A stretch of 64,000 nt of DNA from Roseiarcus sp036488815 (GTDB taxonomy: Bacteria; Pseudomonadota; Alphaproteobacteria; Rhizobiales; Beijerinckiaceae), in assembly GCA_036488815.1 (NCBI GenBank), contig DASXGX010000070.1:103220-167219 (forward strand). Direction: 5' to 3'. The notes below the pieces were generated by a model, which made no database searches, was not told where the DNA came from, and saw nothing but the letters and a program-made list of their open reading frames with translations. Made by a program: the position numbers and the translations under genes. Shown in pieces: positions 41,737-50,900 of this stretch. Within the stretch, counting starts at the first letter, position 1, and the number at the start of each line of letters is the position of its first letter.

Positions 41737-42565
41737 GGGAATCGTCTCCGCTGATCATGGCGAATCGTTTCTCAATTGCGTGGGCGCGCGCCAGCACTGG
41801 CGCGTCGATCATGGCGCCATCGACCGCCGTGGCCGATCCGTCTCCGGTCGCAGCGATGACGCGGCGCGCCCAGGCGATCTCGCTTTCAGAGGGCGCGAAG
41901 CCGCGCCGCGCCGGCGCGATCTGCGCAGGATGGATAAGCAGCTTGCCGCCGAATCCGAGCGAGGCAGCATAGCCCGAGTCGGCCTCGGCCGCCCCTTCGT
42001 CCTTGATCGCGAGCGTGACGCCGTCGAGCGGAGGCGGCAGCCGGGCCAAGCGGGAAGCGAGCACGATCTGCGTGCGCGCGAAGAGCAGAGCGTCGCGCGC
42101 GTGTTCGCAGCCGAGGTCGCTCGAGAAATCGACCGAGCCGAAGGCGAGCCGGCCGGCCTCCGCGGCGATGTCGTGGATTGCGTGCAGTCCTATCGCGGTT
42201 TCGATCAGCGCGACGACAGGGATGTCGCGCCCAAGGGGGCGCTTCACCGCGGCGATGTCGTCTCGGCTCTCAGCCTTGGGCAGGACAATTCCGTCAAGCG
42301 GCAAAGCGGCGGCTGCGGCGAGATCGTCGTCGAACCAGATCGTTCCCCTCGCGTTGATGCGCAGCAGCAGACGCGCCGCGCCGGACGCTTCGTGCAAAAC
42401 TTCGGCAAGGCCGCGTCGGGCGGCCTCCTTGGCGCTCGGCGCGACGGCGTCCTCGAGGTCGACGATGACGGCGTCGGCGTCCGAGGCGAGCGCGCGCGCG
42501 ATCCGTTCCGGTCGGTCGGCTGGAACGAACAACGGCAGGACGGCGTCAATCGCGGAAGCGGACAA
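41726..42565 (-). CDS. ccl: CitE-like CoA lyase, probable citramalyl-CoA lyase
   Basis: A 279-residue HpcH/HpaI-CitE family TIM-barrel lyase. Mg- and CoA-site residues are visible in VIVDLEDAVAPSAKEAAR, LLLRINARGT, VVALIETAIGLHAI and LAFGSVDFSSDLG. The reaction predicted from context is cleavage of citramalyl-CoA to acetyl-CoA and pyruvate. I start it at a TTG (42565) because GAGGAGT lies 8 bases upstream and the product then begins as homologues do; the open frame extends to an ATG at 42625 with a non-conserved basic leader. First gene of the minus-strand itaconate unit. Confidence 0.82.
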   Translation of the reverse strand: MSASAIDAVLPLFVPADRPERIARALASDADAVIVDLEDAVAPSAKEAARRGLAEVLHEASGAARLLLRINARGTIWFDDDLAAAAALPLDGIVLPKAESRDDIAAVKRPLGRDIPVVALIETAIGLHAIHDIAAEAGRLAFGSVDFSSDLGCEHARDALLFARTQIVLASRLARLPPPLDGVTLAIKDEGAAEADSGYAASLGFGGKLLIHPAQIAPARRGFAPSESEIAWARRVIAATGDGSATAVDGAMIDAPVLARAHAIEKRFAMISGDDSRGQ

Positions 42566-42656
42566 TCGGGATACTCCTCGCGCGCTGGTGCGCCGAATAT
42601 GCGCCACTCGATCTCGCGCCGCCAATCGTGATTTACTTGGCGCCCTATAGCATTCC

Positions 42657-42666
42657 CCGATATCGG
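42657..42666. promoter_or_regulatory. Palindrome in the divergent lyase/CoA-transferase promoter region
   Basis: CCGATATCGG is a perfect 10-bp palindrome in the middle of the 229-base divergent gap. An imperfect TTATG-N4-CATTAA dyad lies at 42693-42707. Either could be the site of the nearby LysR regulator. The gap has no gene. Confidence 0.35.
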
Positions 42667-42794
42667 CGAGGCCAGCGAGCGATGCCGTTTTCTTATGGCC
42701 GCATTAAACTCGCGGTATTTGTGCCCTCGCCGGAAATCGGCAATGGTCGCTCCGCCTCCAGACGCCGGCGGCTTGCAAATGCGAAGGGGCGAGC

Positions 42795-43922
42795 ATGAAT
42801 TCTGATCTCAGCGGACTGCTTGTCGTCTCGATCGAACAAGCCGTCGCCGCGCCGCTGGCGTCCTGCAAGCTGGCCGACGCCGGGGCGCGCGTCATCAAGG
42901 TCGAGCGGCCGGAGGGCGACTTCGCGCGCGAATACGACCATCTCGTCCACGGCGAGAGCGCCTATTTCGTCTGGCTCAATCGGGGCAAGGAATCGGTGTG
43001 CCTCGATCTCAAAGAGGCGAGCGACCGCGAGGTGCTCGTGGCGATGATCGCCCGCGCCGACGTCGTGATCCAGAATCTCGCGCCCGGCGTCTTCGAGCGG
43101 CTCGTCGCGCCGATTGAAGACCTGCGGCGCACATATCCTCGCCTGATCATCTGCTCGATTTCGGGCTACGGCGAAGAGGGCCCGTTGAAGGACCTCAAGG
43201 CCTACGATCTGCTGGTGCAGGGCGAGAGCGGCTTGTCGTCGATCACCGGCAACGAACTGGGATCGGCGCGCGTCGGCGTGTCGATCTGCGACATCGCCGC
43301 CGGAATGACGGCGGCGCAGGCGATCTTTCAGGCCCTTTACGCCCGCTCGACGAGCGGAGAGGGCCGTCACATCGCCGTCTCGCTCTATCACGCGATCTCC
43401 GATTGGATGAACGTGCCCTATCTTCAGTTCGCTTATGGCGGAAAGACGCCGGCGCGCAACGGCCTCAACCATCCGACCATCGCGCCCTACGGCGCCTACG
43501 CCTGCAGCGGCGGTCGCTCGATTTTGGTGTCGATCCAGAACGAGCGTGAGTGGGCGGTGCTGTGCCGCGACGTGCTGCGTCGCCCGGACCTCGTGGCCGA
43601 TCCGCGCTTCGCCACCAACGGGAATCGCGTCGCCAATCGCGAGGCGCTCGACGCCGAGATCGTGCCGATCTTCCTCGCCTCGAGCCGCGAGGACATGGTC
43701 GATCGTCTGCTCGCGGCCCGCATCGCCTACGGCCGGATCAGCACGCTCGAGGATGTCGCGAGCCATCCACAAAACCGATATGTCACGCTCGAGACGCCGA
43801 CCGGACCGGTGCAAATGCTCGGGCCGGGAGCGTTCACGCAAACGGACACGGCGACCTTCGGCCCCGTGCCGGCGCTCGGCGCCGACACGGAACGGCTGCG
43901 CAAGGAATTCGAGCCGCGCTGA
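42795..43922 (+). CDS. ict: Family III CoA-transferase, probable itaconate CoA-transferase
   Basis: A 375-residue CaiB/BaiF enzyme. It has VVSIEQAVAAPLASCKLADA near the N-terminus, the nucleotide-loop-like WLNRGKESVCLDLK, CSISGYGEEGPLKD and the catalytic-type aspartate in KAYDLLVQGESGL. It would activate itaconate (or a related C5 dicarboxylate) using succinyl-CoA. Divergent from ccl and followed by a LysR gene, as in known itaconate loci. Family III enzymes vary in substrate; the assignment rests on context. Confidence 0.8.
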   Translation: MNSDLSGLLVVSIEQAVAAPLASCKLADAGARVIKVERPEGDFAREYDHLVHGESAYFVWLNRGKESVCLDLKEASDREVLVAMIARADVVIQNLAPGVFERLVAPIEDLRRTYPRLIICSISGYGEEGPLKDLKAYDLLVQGESGLSSITGNELGSARVGVSICDIAAGMTAAQAIFQALYARSTSGEGRHIAVSLYHAISDWMNVPYLQFAYGGKTPARNGLNHPTIAPYGAYACSGGRSILVSIQNEREWAVLCRDVLRRPDLVADPRFATNGNRVANREALDAEIVPIFLASSREDMVDRLLAARIAYGRISTLEDVASHPQNRYVTLETPTGPVQMLGPGAFTQTDTATFGPVPALGADTERLRKEFEPR

Positions 43923-44047
43923 TCAGTTTAAGAAGGCGCTCGCGAAGCCCAGCGCCAGGAGGCGGCCGCGCGGCTTGACACGAGGATTGCGCCTGCGCCC
44001 ATAGTCGCGCGCGGACGCGCTGTTCGCAGGATCGTTCGAGAGCCCGC

Positions 44048-44986
44048 GTGGACTTACGGCAACTGCGTTATTTCCTGACGATCGTCGAGCAGGGGTCTTT
44101 TTCCAAGGCGGCCGCCACGCTCAACGTCGCGCAGCCGGCGCTCAGTCTCCATGTGCGCAACATGGAAGCCGAACTCGGCGCCGCGCTTCTCTTTCGCGGC
44201 CCCCGTGGCGTGACGCCGACCGAGGCGGGCGAGATCTTGTTGCGTCATGCGCGCGCGATCGTCGACAAGTTCGCCGTCGCTCGCGACGAGATCCGCGGCC
44301 ACGACGCCGCGCCCTCGGGCGAAGTTCGCCTCGGCCTGCCCGGCACCATAAGCCAGATCCTCGCAGTTCCCCTGATCATCGAGGCCCGGCGGCGCTTCCC
44401 CGATATTCGCCTGCGCGTTGCGGAGGCGATGAGCGGCTTCGTGTTGGACTGGCTCAAGGAACTGCGCATCGATCTCGCCGTTCTCTACATTCCGGTGGAG
44501 GATCGCTCGCTGGTCTCGAACGCGGTGCTGACGGAGACGCTCTGGCTGCTCGGCCCCATCGCGTCGATCGGCGATCTCCCGCAACTGGCTCCGGGCGCGG
44601 TCGGCTACGCCGAGATCGCGAAGCTGCCGCTCATCCTGCCCAGCGCCAGCCATGGCTTGCGCGAGCTTCTCGAACGCGAGGGCGCCGATCGCAAACTCGC
44701 GCTGAACACCGTCATCGAAGTCGACTCGTACGCCAACATCAAGGGTCTGGTCGAAGCGGGGCTGGGATATTCCATCCTGCCCTTCAATTCGATCGCGCAG
44801 GAGGTGCAGAGCGGGCGCCTGCAGACTTGGCGGATCGCCGAGCCGGAGCTCACACGCGACATCCATCTGGTCAAGCCTGCGGACCGACCCGTCACCAGGG
44901 CCGTGTTGACGATCGAGGCGCTTTGCCGGGAGCTGCTGCTCGATCTCGCCGCCAAGGGAAAGTGGAGCGGGGCGCGGGCGCTGTAG
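44048..44986 (+). CDS. LysR-family regulator, candidate itaconate-gene activator
   Basis: A 312-residue LysR regulator with GTG start. HTH at residues 2-60 (LRQLRYFLTIVEQGSFSKAA, NVAQPALSLHVRNMEAELGA), then an effector domain (EVRLGLPGTISQILAVPLII, GLVEAGLGYSILPFNSIA). It lies 125 bases downstream of the CoA-transferase gene on the same strand, the place of RipR/ItcR-type regulators in other itaconate loci. It ends 13 bases from the convergent GntR gene. Confidence 0.85.
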   Translation: MDLRQLRYFLTIVEQGSFSKAAATLNVAQPALSLHVRNMEAELGAALLFRGPRGVTPTEAGEILLRHARAIVDKFAVARDEIRGHDAAPSGEVRLGLPGTISQILAVPLIIEARRRFPDIRLRVAEAMSGFVLDWLKELRIDLAVLYIPVEDRSLVSNAVLTETLWLLGPIASIGDLPQLAPGAVGYAEIAKLPLILPSASHGLRELLEREGADRKLALNTVIEVDSYANIKGLVEAGLGYSILPFNSIAQEVQSGRLQTWRIAEPELTRDIHLVKPADRPVTRAVLTIEALCRELLLDLAAKGKWSGARAL

Positions 44987-44999
44987 TCGTAGCGCGAAC

Positions 45000-45710
45000 T
45001 CAGCCTTGCACAGGCGTCCCGTCCAGAAGCGTGATGAGCACCTGATAGGCCGCTTCGATGTCGTTGCGCACGCCCAGGCTGACCGCGCTTCCGTCGCGCG
45101 CGCGGATCGCCGCGAGCATGAGCTCGTGCTGCTCATTCGCCTTAAAATAGTTTCCGGACGCGCGGAGCAGATGAAAGTACGGGCTGATCTGCAGCCACAG
45201 GGTCTCGATGATCGCCAGCAACGCCTCAGAGCGCGCCGCCTGGTAGATGGCGAAGTGAAAGGCGCGGTTCCAGCGCAAATATTGCTTGTTATCGCCGGCG
45301 CGGGCCGCTTCCTCCATCGCGCGGACGCTGTCTTCGAGCCGGGCGATTTCCGCTTCGGTGATATTGGGCGTCGCCCAGATCGCGGCGAGCGACTCGATCT
45401 CGAGCCGAACCCGGCGCAGATCGGACAGACGCTCGCCCGTCAGCAGCGGGATGCCGATGGACCGGCCTGAGATGACGGTGAGCACCCGCGCCGCGGTCAA
45501 TCGCTGCAAGGCCTCGCGCACCGGCATGGCGCTGACGCCGAAGGCGTCGGCGAGCGCCTGAATGGTGATGAGCTGCCCTGGCGCCATCTCGCCGTTGAGG
45601 ATGAGCTCGCAGAGCTGCCGGTAGACGTGATCCTGCAGCGTGTTGCGGGGCGCGCGCTCGATCGGCAGCGCGGTGCGGAGAGATGTGTCCGTCATCGCCT
45701 TCGTTTCCAT
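45000..45710 (-). CDS. GntR/FCD-family transcriptional regulator
   Basis: A 236-residue FadR-subfamily regulator. Winged helix at about 20-85 (HVYRQLCELILNGEMAPGQL, ADAFGVSAMPVREALQRL) and an FCD effector domain with candidate metal ligands (RLEIESLAAIWAT, WNRAFHFAIYQAA, NEQHELMLAAIRARDG). Starts at 45710 (METKAM) or 45695 are both possible; the longer open frame reaches into the divergent promoter. It faces away from the sugar-type ABC operon and most likely represses it through the palindrome at 45789. Confidence 0.85.
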   Translation of the reverse strand: METKAMTDTSLRTALPIERAPRNTLQDHVYRQLCELILNGEMAPGQLITIQALADAFGVSAMPVREALQRLTAARVLTVISGRSIGIPLLTGERLSDLRRVRLEIESLAAIWATPNITEAEIARLEDSVRAMEEAARAGDNKQYLRWNRAFHFAIYQAARSEALLAIIETLWLQISPYFHLLRASGNYFKANEQHELMLAAIRARDGSAVSLGVRNDIEAAYQVLITLLDGTPVQG

Positions 45711-45788
45711 TCGACCCGCGCCCATAGCCGTGCGCGCCAGATTCGTCGACTCGGGCGCCGCCATTCGGCTTGCCAAGTTTACGATCTT

Positions 45789-45801
45789 TGATCTATGATC
45801 A
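45789..45801. promoter_or_regulatory. Candidate GntR operator TGATC-TAT-GATCA
   Basis: A perfect 13-bp palindrome (arms TGATC and GATCA, spacer TAT) sits in the 175-base gap between the divergent GntR gene and the first importer gene. Size and symmetry suit FCD-type GntR dimers. Confidence 0.55.
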
Positions 45802-45885
45802 CAAGGATAACGGCCGGGGGCCCTTGGCCCCGACGAGTCGGCAAGAACTCGCCTGCAAACGTCGGGCGACGAGGGAGGAGAGCCG

Positions 45886-47019
45886 ATGAAACGCCAGTGG
45901 AAGAAATGGGCCGCCGGAGTTGGAGCCGCCGCTCTGGCCGCGAGCGTCGGATTGACTGCGAGCGCCGAGGCCGCCGACAAGAAATTCAAGATATTTCTCT
46001 CGATGAGCTACATCGGCAACGACTGGCAGGCGGAAGCCGCCAACATGGTCAAGGCCATGGCGGCGCATAAGGATTTCGTCGACAAGGTCGATTTGCAGGT
46101 GCAGGTCGCCGGACCCAACGCGCAGCGCCAAATCCAGCAGATCAACGCCATGGTGCAGCAGGGCGCGCAGGCGATCGTCGTCTATCCGATCTCGCCGACG
46201 GCGCTCAACAGCGCGGTGAAGAACGCCTGCGACAAGGGCGTGATGATCATCGCCTACGACGGCGAGATTTCGGAGCCCTGCGCCTACAACGTGACGATCG
46301 ATCAGGAGGAGGCGGGTCGCGTCACCGCCGATTGGCTGGTCAAGAAGCTCAACGGCAAGGGCAATGTCGTAGTGATGACGGGCGTCCCCGGAACGTCCGT
46401 CGACACGGCGCGAACCAAGGCGGCCAAGGAAGTGCTCGCCAAATATCCCGACATCAAGATCGTCGGCGAGGCGGTGGGCATGTGGAGCCAGGCGGTCGCG
46501 CGCACCGAGCTCTCCAAGATCCTGGCGACGCACAATTGGGATCAGATCGACGGCCTGTGGATGCAGGTCGGCTGCTACACCGCCAATACGATGCAGATCG
46601 AGTCCGGCAAGAAGCCGGACCAGCTCAAGCCCTGCGCTGGCGAGGGCGCGAACGGCGGCCGCATTCAGATGCTGCCGGCGGGCTCGGAAGTCGAAGGGGC
46701 CAACGGCACCTACGCGCCGATGGGAGCGCCGCGCATCTCCTACGCCTCGCCGCCCTATTCGGGGGGCTACGCGCTGAAGCTGGCGGTGGAGAAGCTCGAG
46801 GGCAAGGACATCCCCAAGCACATCACGCTGCCGCTTCCCATCGTGACGAACGACACCGTCAAGTACTGCAAGGAAGGAACCTGGGCGGAGATGAAGGACG
46901 GTTGCAACGCCTTCCCGCCGTCTCTGGTGCCGAATCCGGGCTGGTTCGCGTCGATCTATTCGCCGGAGACCCCCGAGATCGGCTTGCAGGCCGCGCTGGT
47001 CGGTCAGCCTGAACCCTGA
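45886..47019 (+). CDS. RbsB-type periplasmic sugar-binding protein
   Basis: A 377-residue periplasmic binding protein of the Peripla_BP_4 type. A signal peptide runs MKRQWKKWAAGVGAAALAAS to about SAEAA-DKK. The mature protein has IFLSMSYIGNDWQAEAANMV, QINAMVQQGAQAIVVYP, IIAYDGEISEPCAYNVTIDQ and VVMTGVPGTSVDTART. Two cysteine pairs may form disulfides (YCKEGTW..GCNAF). It is the receptor for the ATPase and fused permease encoded next. A repeat-rich 228-base gap follows, typical for raising binding-protein mRNA over the rest. Confidence 0.9.
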   Translation: MKRQWKKWAAGVGAAALAASVGLTASAEAADKKFKIFLSMSYIGNDWQAEAANMVKAMAAHKDFVDKVDLQVQVAGPNAQRQIQQINAMVQQGAQAIVVYPISPTALNSAVKNACDKGVMIIAYDGEISEPCAYNVTIDQEEAGRVTADWLVKKLNGKGNVVVMTGVPGTSVDTARTKAAKEVLAKYPDIKIVGEAVGMWSQAVARTELSKILATHNWDQIDGLWMQVGCYTANTMQIESGKKPDQLKPCAGEGANGGRIQMLPAGSEVEGANGTYAPMGAPRISYASPPYSGGYALKLAVEKLEGKDIPKHITLPLPIVTNDTVKYCKEGTWAEMKDGCNAFPPSLVPNPGWFASIYSPETPEIGLQAALVGQPEP

Positions 47020-47065
47020 CGCGCCCAAAGCGCGGCGCTCGCCGCCGCGTCCCCTTAGGAGAACC

Positions 47066-47193
47066 GTCATTGCGAGCGGAGCGAAGCAATCCAGCGATCG
47101 AGGTCTCGCCAGCAAGTCGCGAGTCCGTTCAGTGGGTGACTCAATCGGCTGAAGCTTCGCTCTCTGGATCGTGGCGCTTCGCTCGCGATGACG
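47066..47193. repeat. Inverted dispersed repeat between binding-protein and ATPase genes
   Basis: GTCATTGCGAGCGGAGCGAAGC at the left end (47066 on) is mirrored by GCGCTTCGCTCGCGATGAC at the right end (47175-47193), a well-known type of dispersed repeat in proteobacteria. It fills most of the gap 47020-47247 and would fold into a long stem in the transcript. Confidence 0.75.
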
Positions 47194-47247
47194 ACAAGGG
47201 GCGCGTTCAACAAAAAGATAGCTTGTTAGTTTTCAAGGCAACGACGA

Positions 47248-48807
47248 ATGCCCAATCCGACGCCTGAGCGGAGCGACGCCGATACGCCGGCGATCGCGGT
47301 CGAGCGGGTGCGAAAGGTCTATGGCGCGACCGTAGCGGTCGATGAGGCCTCATTCTCCATCGCTCGCGGCGCCGTTCACGCGCTGCTCGGCGAGAACGGC
47401 GCCGGCAAATCGACGATCGTCAAATTGCTTTCGGGGCTGACGCAGCCGGATTCGGGCGGCTTTCGCCTGTTTGGCGAAAGCGTGCGCTTTTCCTCGCCGC
47501 GCGATTCCCAGGCGCGTGGCGTCGAGACTGCGTTCCAGGAAATGACGCTGGTCAAGGACCTCACCGTCCTCGACAACATGCTGCTGCCGCGCGGACCGGC
47601 GTGGCCCTTCGGCATGATCCGCCGGCGCCAGGCGCGCGCCGAGGTGGCGGCGCATTTCGATGGGCTCGGCATGGGCGATGTCCGTCTCGAGGACGAGATC
47701 GGCGAACTCGACCTCGCCATCCAGCAGAAGATCGAAATCGCCCGCGCGCTCTATCGCCGCCCGCGCCTCTTGTTGCTCGACGAGCCGACCTCGACTCTTT
47801 CCGGCCGCGATGTCGATTGGCTCGGCCAGATCATCGCCGAGCAGCGCGCCCAGGGCGTCACGATCGTTTTCATTTCGCATCGGCTGAGGGAGGTTCGGAC
47901 CTTCTGCGATGCGATGACCGTGCTGCGCAACGGCAAGCACATCGCCACCGGGCCGGTCTCTTCCTACGCGGACGACGAGGTTATTCGCATGATCGCCGGG
48001 CGCGCGCTGGCCCACGCCTTTCCGCCGCGCCGCGACGGCGCGCGCGCCAACGGAGCCGAAGTGCTCGGCGCCGAGCGCATCTCGACCGCCGGCAAGTTGC
48101 GCGACGTCTCCTTCGGCCTCAAGGCCGGCGAGGTGCTGGGCGTCGCCGGCCTGCAGGGCATGGGCCAGCTCGATCTCTTCCTTGCCTGCTTCGGCATGAC
48201 CGAACTGACGGGAGGGTATCTGCGAGTCGACGGCGAGCCGATCGTCCTGACGTCGCCGACCGACGCCGTGCGCGCCAATATCGGCATCAGCCTCGTGCCC
48301 GAGGATCGCAAGACGGAAGCGCTATCGCTCAAGCTCAGCGGCAAGCACAATGCGTCGTTGCCGGTGATCGATCGTTTCGCGCGCCGCATCCTCATCGATA
48401 CGGCGGCGGAGAACGAGGCCGTGGCGGCGATCTTCGAGCGCGTCGAAGTCGACCGGCGTGCGCTGTGGACGCGCGTCGGCGCCTTTTCCGGCGGCAATCA
48501 GCAGAAGATCGCGATCGCCAAATGGCTGTTGGCGGAGAGCCGCGTCCTGCTCCTGTTCGATCCGACGCGCGGCATCGACGTCGGCACCAAGAACGAGCTC
48601 TATCGCCTCATCCGCGCCTACGCCGACGCGGGCGGCGCGGTGTTGTTCCACTCGACCGAGATCCCGGAGCTTGTCTACCTCTCGGATCGCACAATGGTCT
48701 TTTACGCCGGCCGCATCGCGGCGGAGATTCCGGCTGAGCGCTTGTCGGAAGAGGAGATCCTTCGCGCCGCGCTCGGCGCAGACGTCGAAGCGGGGAGGGC
48801 GGCGTGA
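47248..48807 (+). CDS. RbsA-type double ABC ATPase
   Basis: A 519-residue ATPase with two ABC domains, energising a sugar-type importer. The first domain has Walker A LGENGAGKSTI, a weak signature (LDLAIQQKIEIARAL) and Walker B LLLLDEPTSTL, with ISHRL as H-loop. The second has the usual degenerate Walker A (GVAGLQGMGQLDL) and a strong signature FSGGNQQKIAIAKWL with LFDPTRGIDVG. Its stop overlaps the permease GTG start (GTGA). Confidence 0.92.
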   Translation: MPNPTPERSDADTPAIAVERVRKVYGATVAVDEASFSIARGAVHALLGENGAGKSTIVKLLSGLTQPDSGGFRLFGESVRFSSPRDSQARGVETAFQEMTLVKDLTVLDNMLLPRGPAWPFGMIRRRQARAEVAAHFDGLGMGDVRLEDEIGELDLAIQQKIEIARALYRRPRLLLLDEPTSTLSGRDVDWLGQIIAEQRAQGVTIVFISHRLREVRTFCDAMTVLRNGKHIATGPVSSYADDEVIRMIAGRALAHAFPPRRDGARANGAEVLGAERISTAGKLRDVSFGLKAGEVLGVAGLQGMGQLDLFLACFGMTELTGGYLRVDGEPIVLTSPTDAVRANIGISLVPEDRKTEALSLKLSGKHNASLPVIDRFARRILIDTAAENEAVAAIFERVEVDRRALWTRVGAFSGGNQQKIAIAKWLLAESRVLLLFDPTRGIDVGTKNELYRLIRAYADAGGAVLFHSTEIPELVYLSDRTMVFYAGRIAAEIPAERLSEEEILRAALGADVEAGRAA

Positions 48808-50885
48808 CGACGACGAGCGCCGCGATGCCGCGTCCCGAGCCCGCCGCCTCCTTTTCGCTGGTCAAGCGGCTGGCGCGCCAGCGAGGCCTGCTCATCGCCA
48901 TGGCGGTCTTCCTGGCGCTGCTGGCGACCGTCGCCAGCATCGGCTCGGTGCGGCTGAGCTACTATGACCTGTCGCAGATGACGGCGAGCGGCGCGACGCT
49001 CGCGCTGGCGGCGGTCGGCCAGACGATCGTCATCCTCTCCGGCGGCTTCGACCTTTCCGCCGGCGCCGCGATATCCCTGGTGAATGTCGCGCTCGCCTCC
49101 TCGCTACAAGACCCGTCGCAATCGCCGCTTGTAATCGTCGCCGCCGGAATCGCGATCGGCATGGCTTCCGGCGCGTTCAACGGCTTTTTCGTCGCCGTCC
49201 TGCGCATGCAGCCGATCGTCGTCACACTGGCGACGATGTTCATTCTGCAAGGCGTGACGCTGCTGATCATGGAAAAGCCCGGCGGCCAGGTTTCGCCCGC
49301 CCTCGGCGATTTCCTGAACGGCGACGCGATCCCCAATTTGCTGCCGAAGCCGGCGCTGCTGATCGTCGTGGTTCTCGCGGTGTGGGCCTGGATCAAGCGG
49401 ACCAATTTCGGCGTCGCCGTCTATGCGGTCGGCGGCGACGTCGATTCGGCGCGCGCGGTCGGCGTGCCGACCCGCTTCGTCGAGTTCATGGTCTATGTGA
49501 TCGGCGGCGGCTGCTACGGTCTCGCCGGCGTGTTTCTGAGCGCACAAACCGGCTCGGCCGATCCGCTGATCGGCAACCCGATGCTGTTGCAGATGTTCGC
49601 CGCGGTCGTCGTCGGCGGCACGACCCTCGGGGGCGGGCGCGGCGGCCCGGTCGGCTCCGTCTTCGGCGCCTACATCCTGATGATGGTCGTCAACATCCTG
49701 CTCGTGCTCAACGTCTCCGCCTACTACTCGACCGTCGCGGAAGGTTCGATCCTCATTCTCGCCGTGCTGGCGGGAGGGTTGCGGTCCGATTCGCCACTGG
49801 CGCGCAACGTTCGCCGCCTGATCCTGCGCGTGAGAGCGGGCGCGCAGGGGCGGCTCGCCTCCCAAAGGCCGCCCGAGGCGCGCCTCCTCAGCTTGGCTAA
49901 GCTCGAGAAGGGCTCGCAGCGCAGTTCGGGCGTCATGCCCGGCCTCATCGAGCGCAACGCCGAAACGCTGCGCTTCGCGTTGCCGGCTTATGTCTGTTTC
50001 GCGCTTGTCGTCATCGCCACGCAGCTCGCAGTCGGACATGCGCTGACGAACTGGTCCTACTTCAATTCGCTGATCGTGCTGACTTCGTTCCTCGCGGTGC
50101 TCGCGCTCGGCCAGGGAACGGTGATCCTGACCGGCGGCCTCGATTTGTCCGTGCCGTGGACGATCGGCTTCACCGGCATCCTGCTCGCCGGCTTGGTCAA
50201 GGGTTCGGATACGGCGCTGATCTACGCGCTGCCGATCGCGCTCGTGGTCGGCGCGGCCGTCGGGTTCGTCAACGGCGCGGGCGTGGTTCTGCTCGGCGTC
50301 TCGCCGATCGTGATGACGCTGGCGATGAACGGCATCCTGCAGGGCGCGGCGCTGGTTTATTCCAACGGCACGCCGGACGGCTTTTCCTCGCCCTTGCTGC
50401 GACGATTCATGACCGACCACGAGCTGTTCGTGAGGCCAGTGGTGCTGTTCGTCGTGGCCTTTGTCGTCGTCGCCGTGCTGCTTCTCGGCCGCACTCCCTT
50501 CGGCCGGCGCGTCTACGCCGTCGGCAACGGCGAGCGGGTGGCCGCGCTGTCCGGGGTTCCGGTCGGCCAGACGCTGATCCGCGTCTACATGCTCTCCGGC
50601 CTGTGCTCGGCGATCGTCGGCGCGCTTCTCACCGGTTTCTCCGGCCAGGCGAGCCTCGGCATGGGCGACGAATATCTGTTGCCCTCGATCGCCGTCGTGG
50701 TGATCGGCGGCGCGCTGATCACCGGCGGTCGCGGGCACTATCTCGGCATGCTCGGCGGCGCCCTGTTGCTGACCGCGCTGCAGACGCTGCTCGCCGGCAC
50801 GACGCTTCCTTATGCGACGCGAACGATCGTCTTCGGGCTGGTCGTCCTCGTCGCCGTCATGGCCCTGCGCGAGAAGCGTACATAA
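48804..50885 (+). CDS. Fused double RbsC-type permease
   Basis: A 693-residue protein made of two complete sugar-ABC permeases in tandem. Half one (about 25-335) and half two (about 370-690) each have eight to ten hydrophobic segments and repeat the same motifs: TIVILSGGFDLSAGA and TVILTGGLDLSVPW; RMQPIVVTLATMFILQG and GVSPIVMTLAMNGILQG; FGVAVYAVGGDVDSARAVGV and FGRRVYAVGNGERVAALSGV. The linker (338-370) is basic and polar. Most RbsC permeases are single and homodimerise, so this fusion fixes a heterodimeric channel. Confidence 0.92.
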   Translation: MTTTSAAMPRPEPAASFSLVKRLARQRGLLIAMAVFLALLATVASIGSVRLSYYDLSQMTASGATLALAAVGQTIVILSGGFDLSAGAAISLVNVALASSLQDPSQSPLVIVAAGIAIGMASGAFNGFFVAVLRMQPIVVTLATMFILQGVTLLIMEKPGGQVSPALGDFLNGDAIPNLLPKPALLIVVVLAVWAWIKRTNFGVAVYAVGGDVDSARAVGVPTRFVEFMVYVIGGGCYGLAGVFLSAQTGSADPLIGNPMLLQMFAAVVVGGTTLGGGRGGPVGSVFGAYILMMVVNILLVLNVSAYYSTVAEGSILILAVLAGGLRSDSPLARNVRRLILRVRAGAQGRLASQRPPEARLLSLAKLEKGSQRSSGVMPGLIERNAETLRFALPAYVCFALVVIATQLAVGHALTNWSYFNSLIVLTSFLAVLALGQGTVILTGGLDLSVPWTIGFTGILLAGLVKGSDTALIYALPIALVVGAAVGFVNGAGVVLLGVSPIVMTLAMNGILQGAALVYSNGTPDGFSSPLLRRFMTDHELFVRPVVLFVVAFVVVAVLLLGRTPFGRRVYAVGNGERVAALSGVPVGQTLIRVYMLSGLCSAIVGALLTGFSGQASLGMGDEYLLPSIAVVVIGGALITGGRGHYLGMLGGALLLTALQTLLAGTTLPYATRTIVFGLVVLVAVMALREKRT

Positions 50886-50900
50886 AATCAGGAGCGCCCT

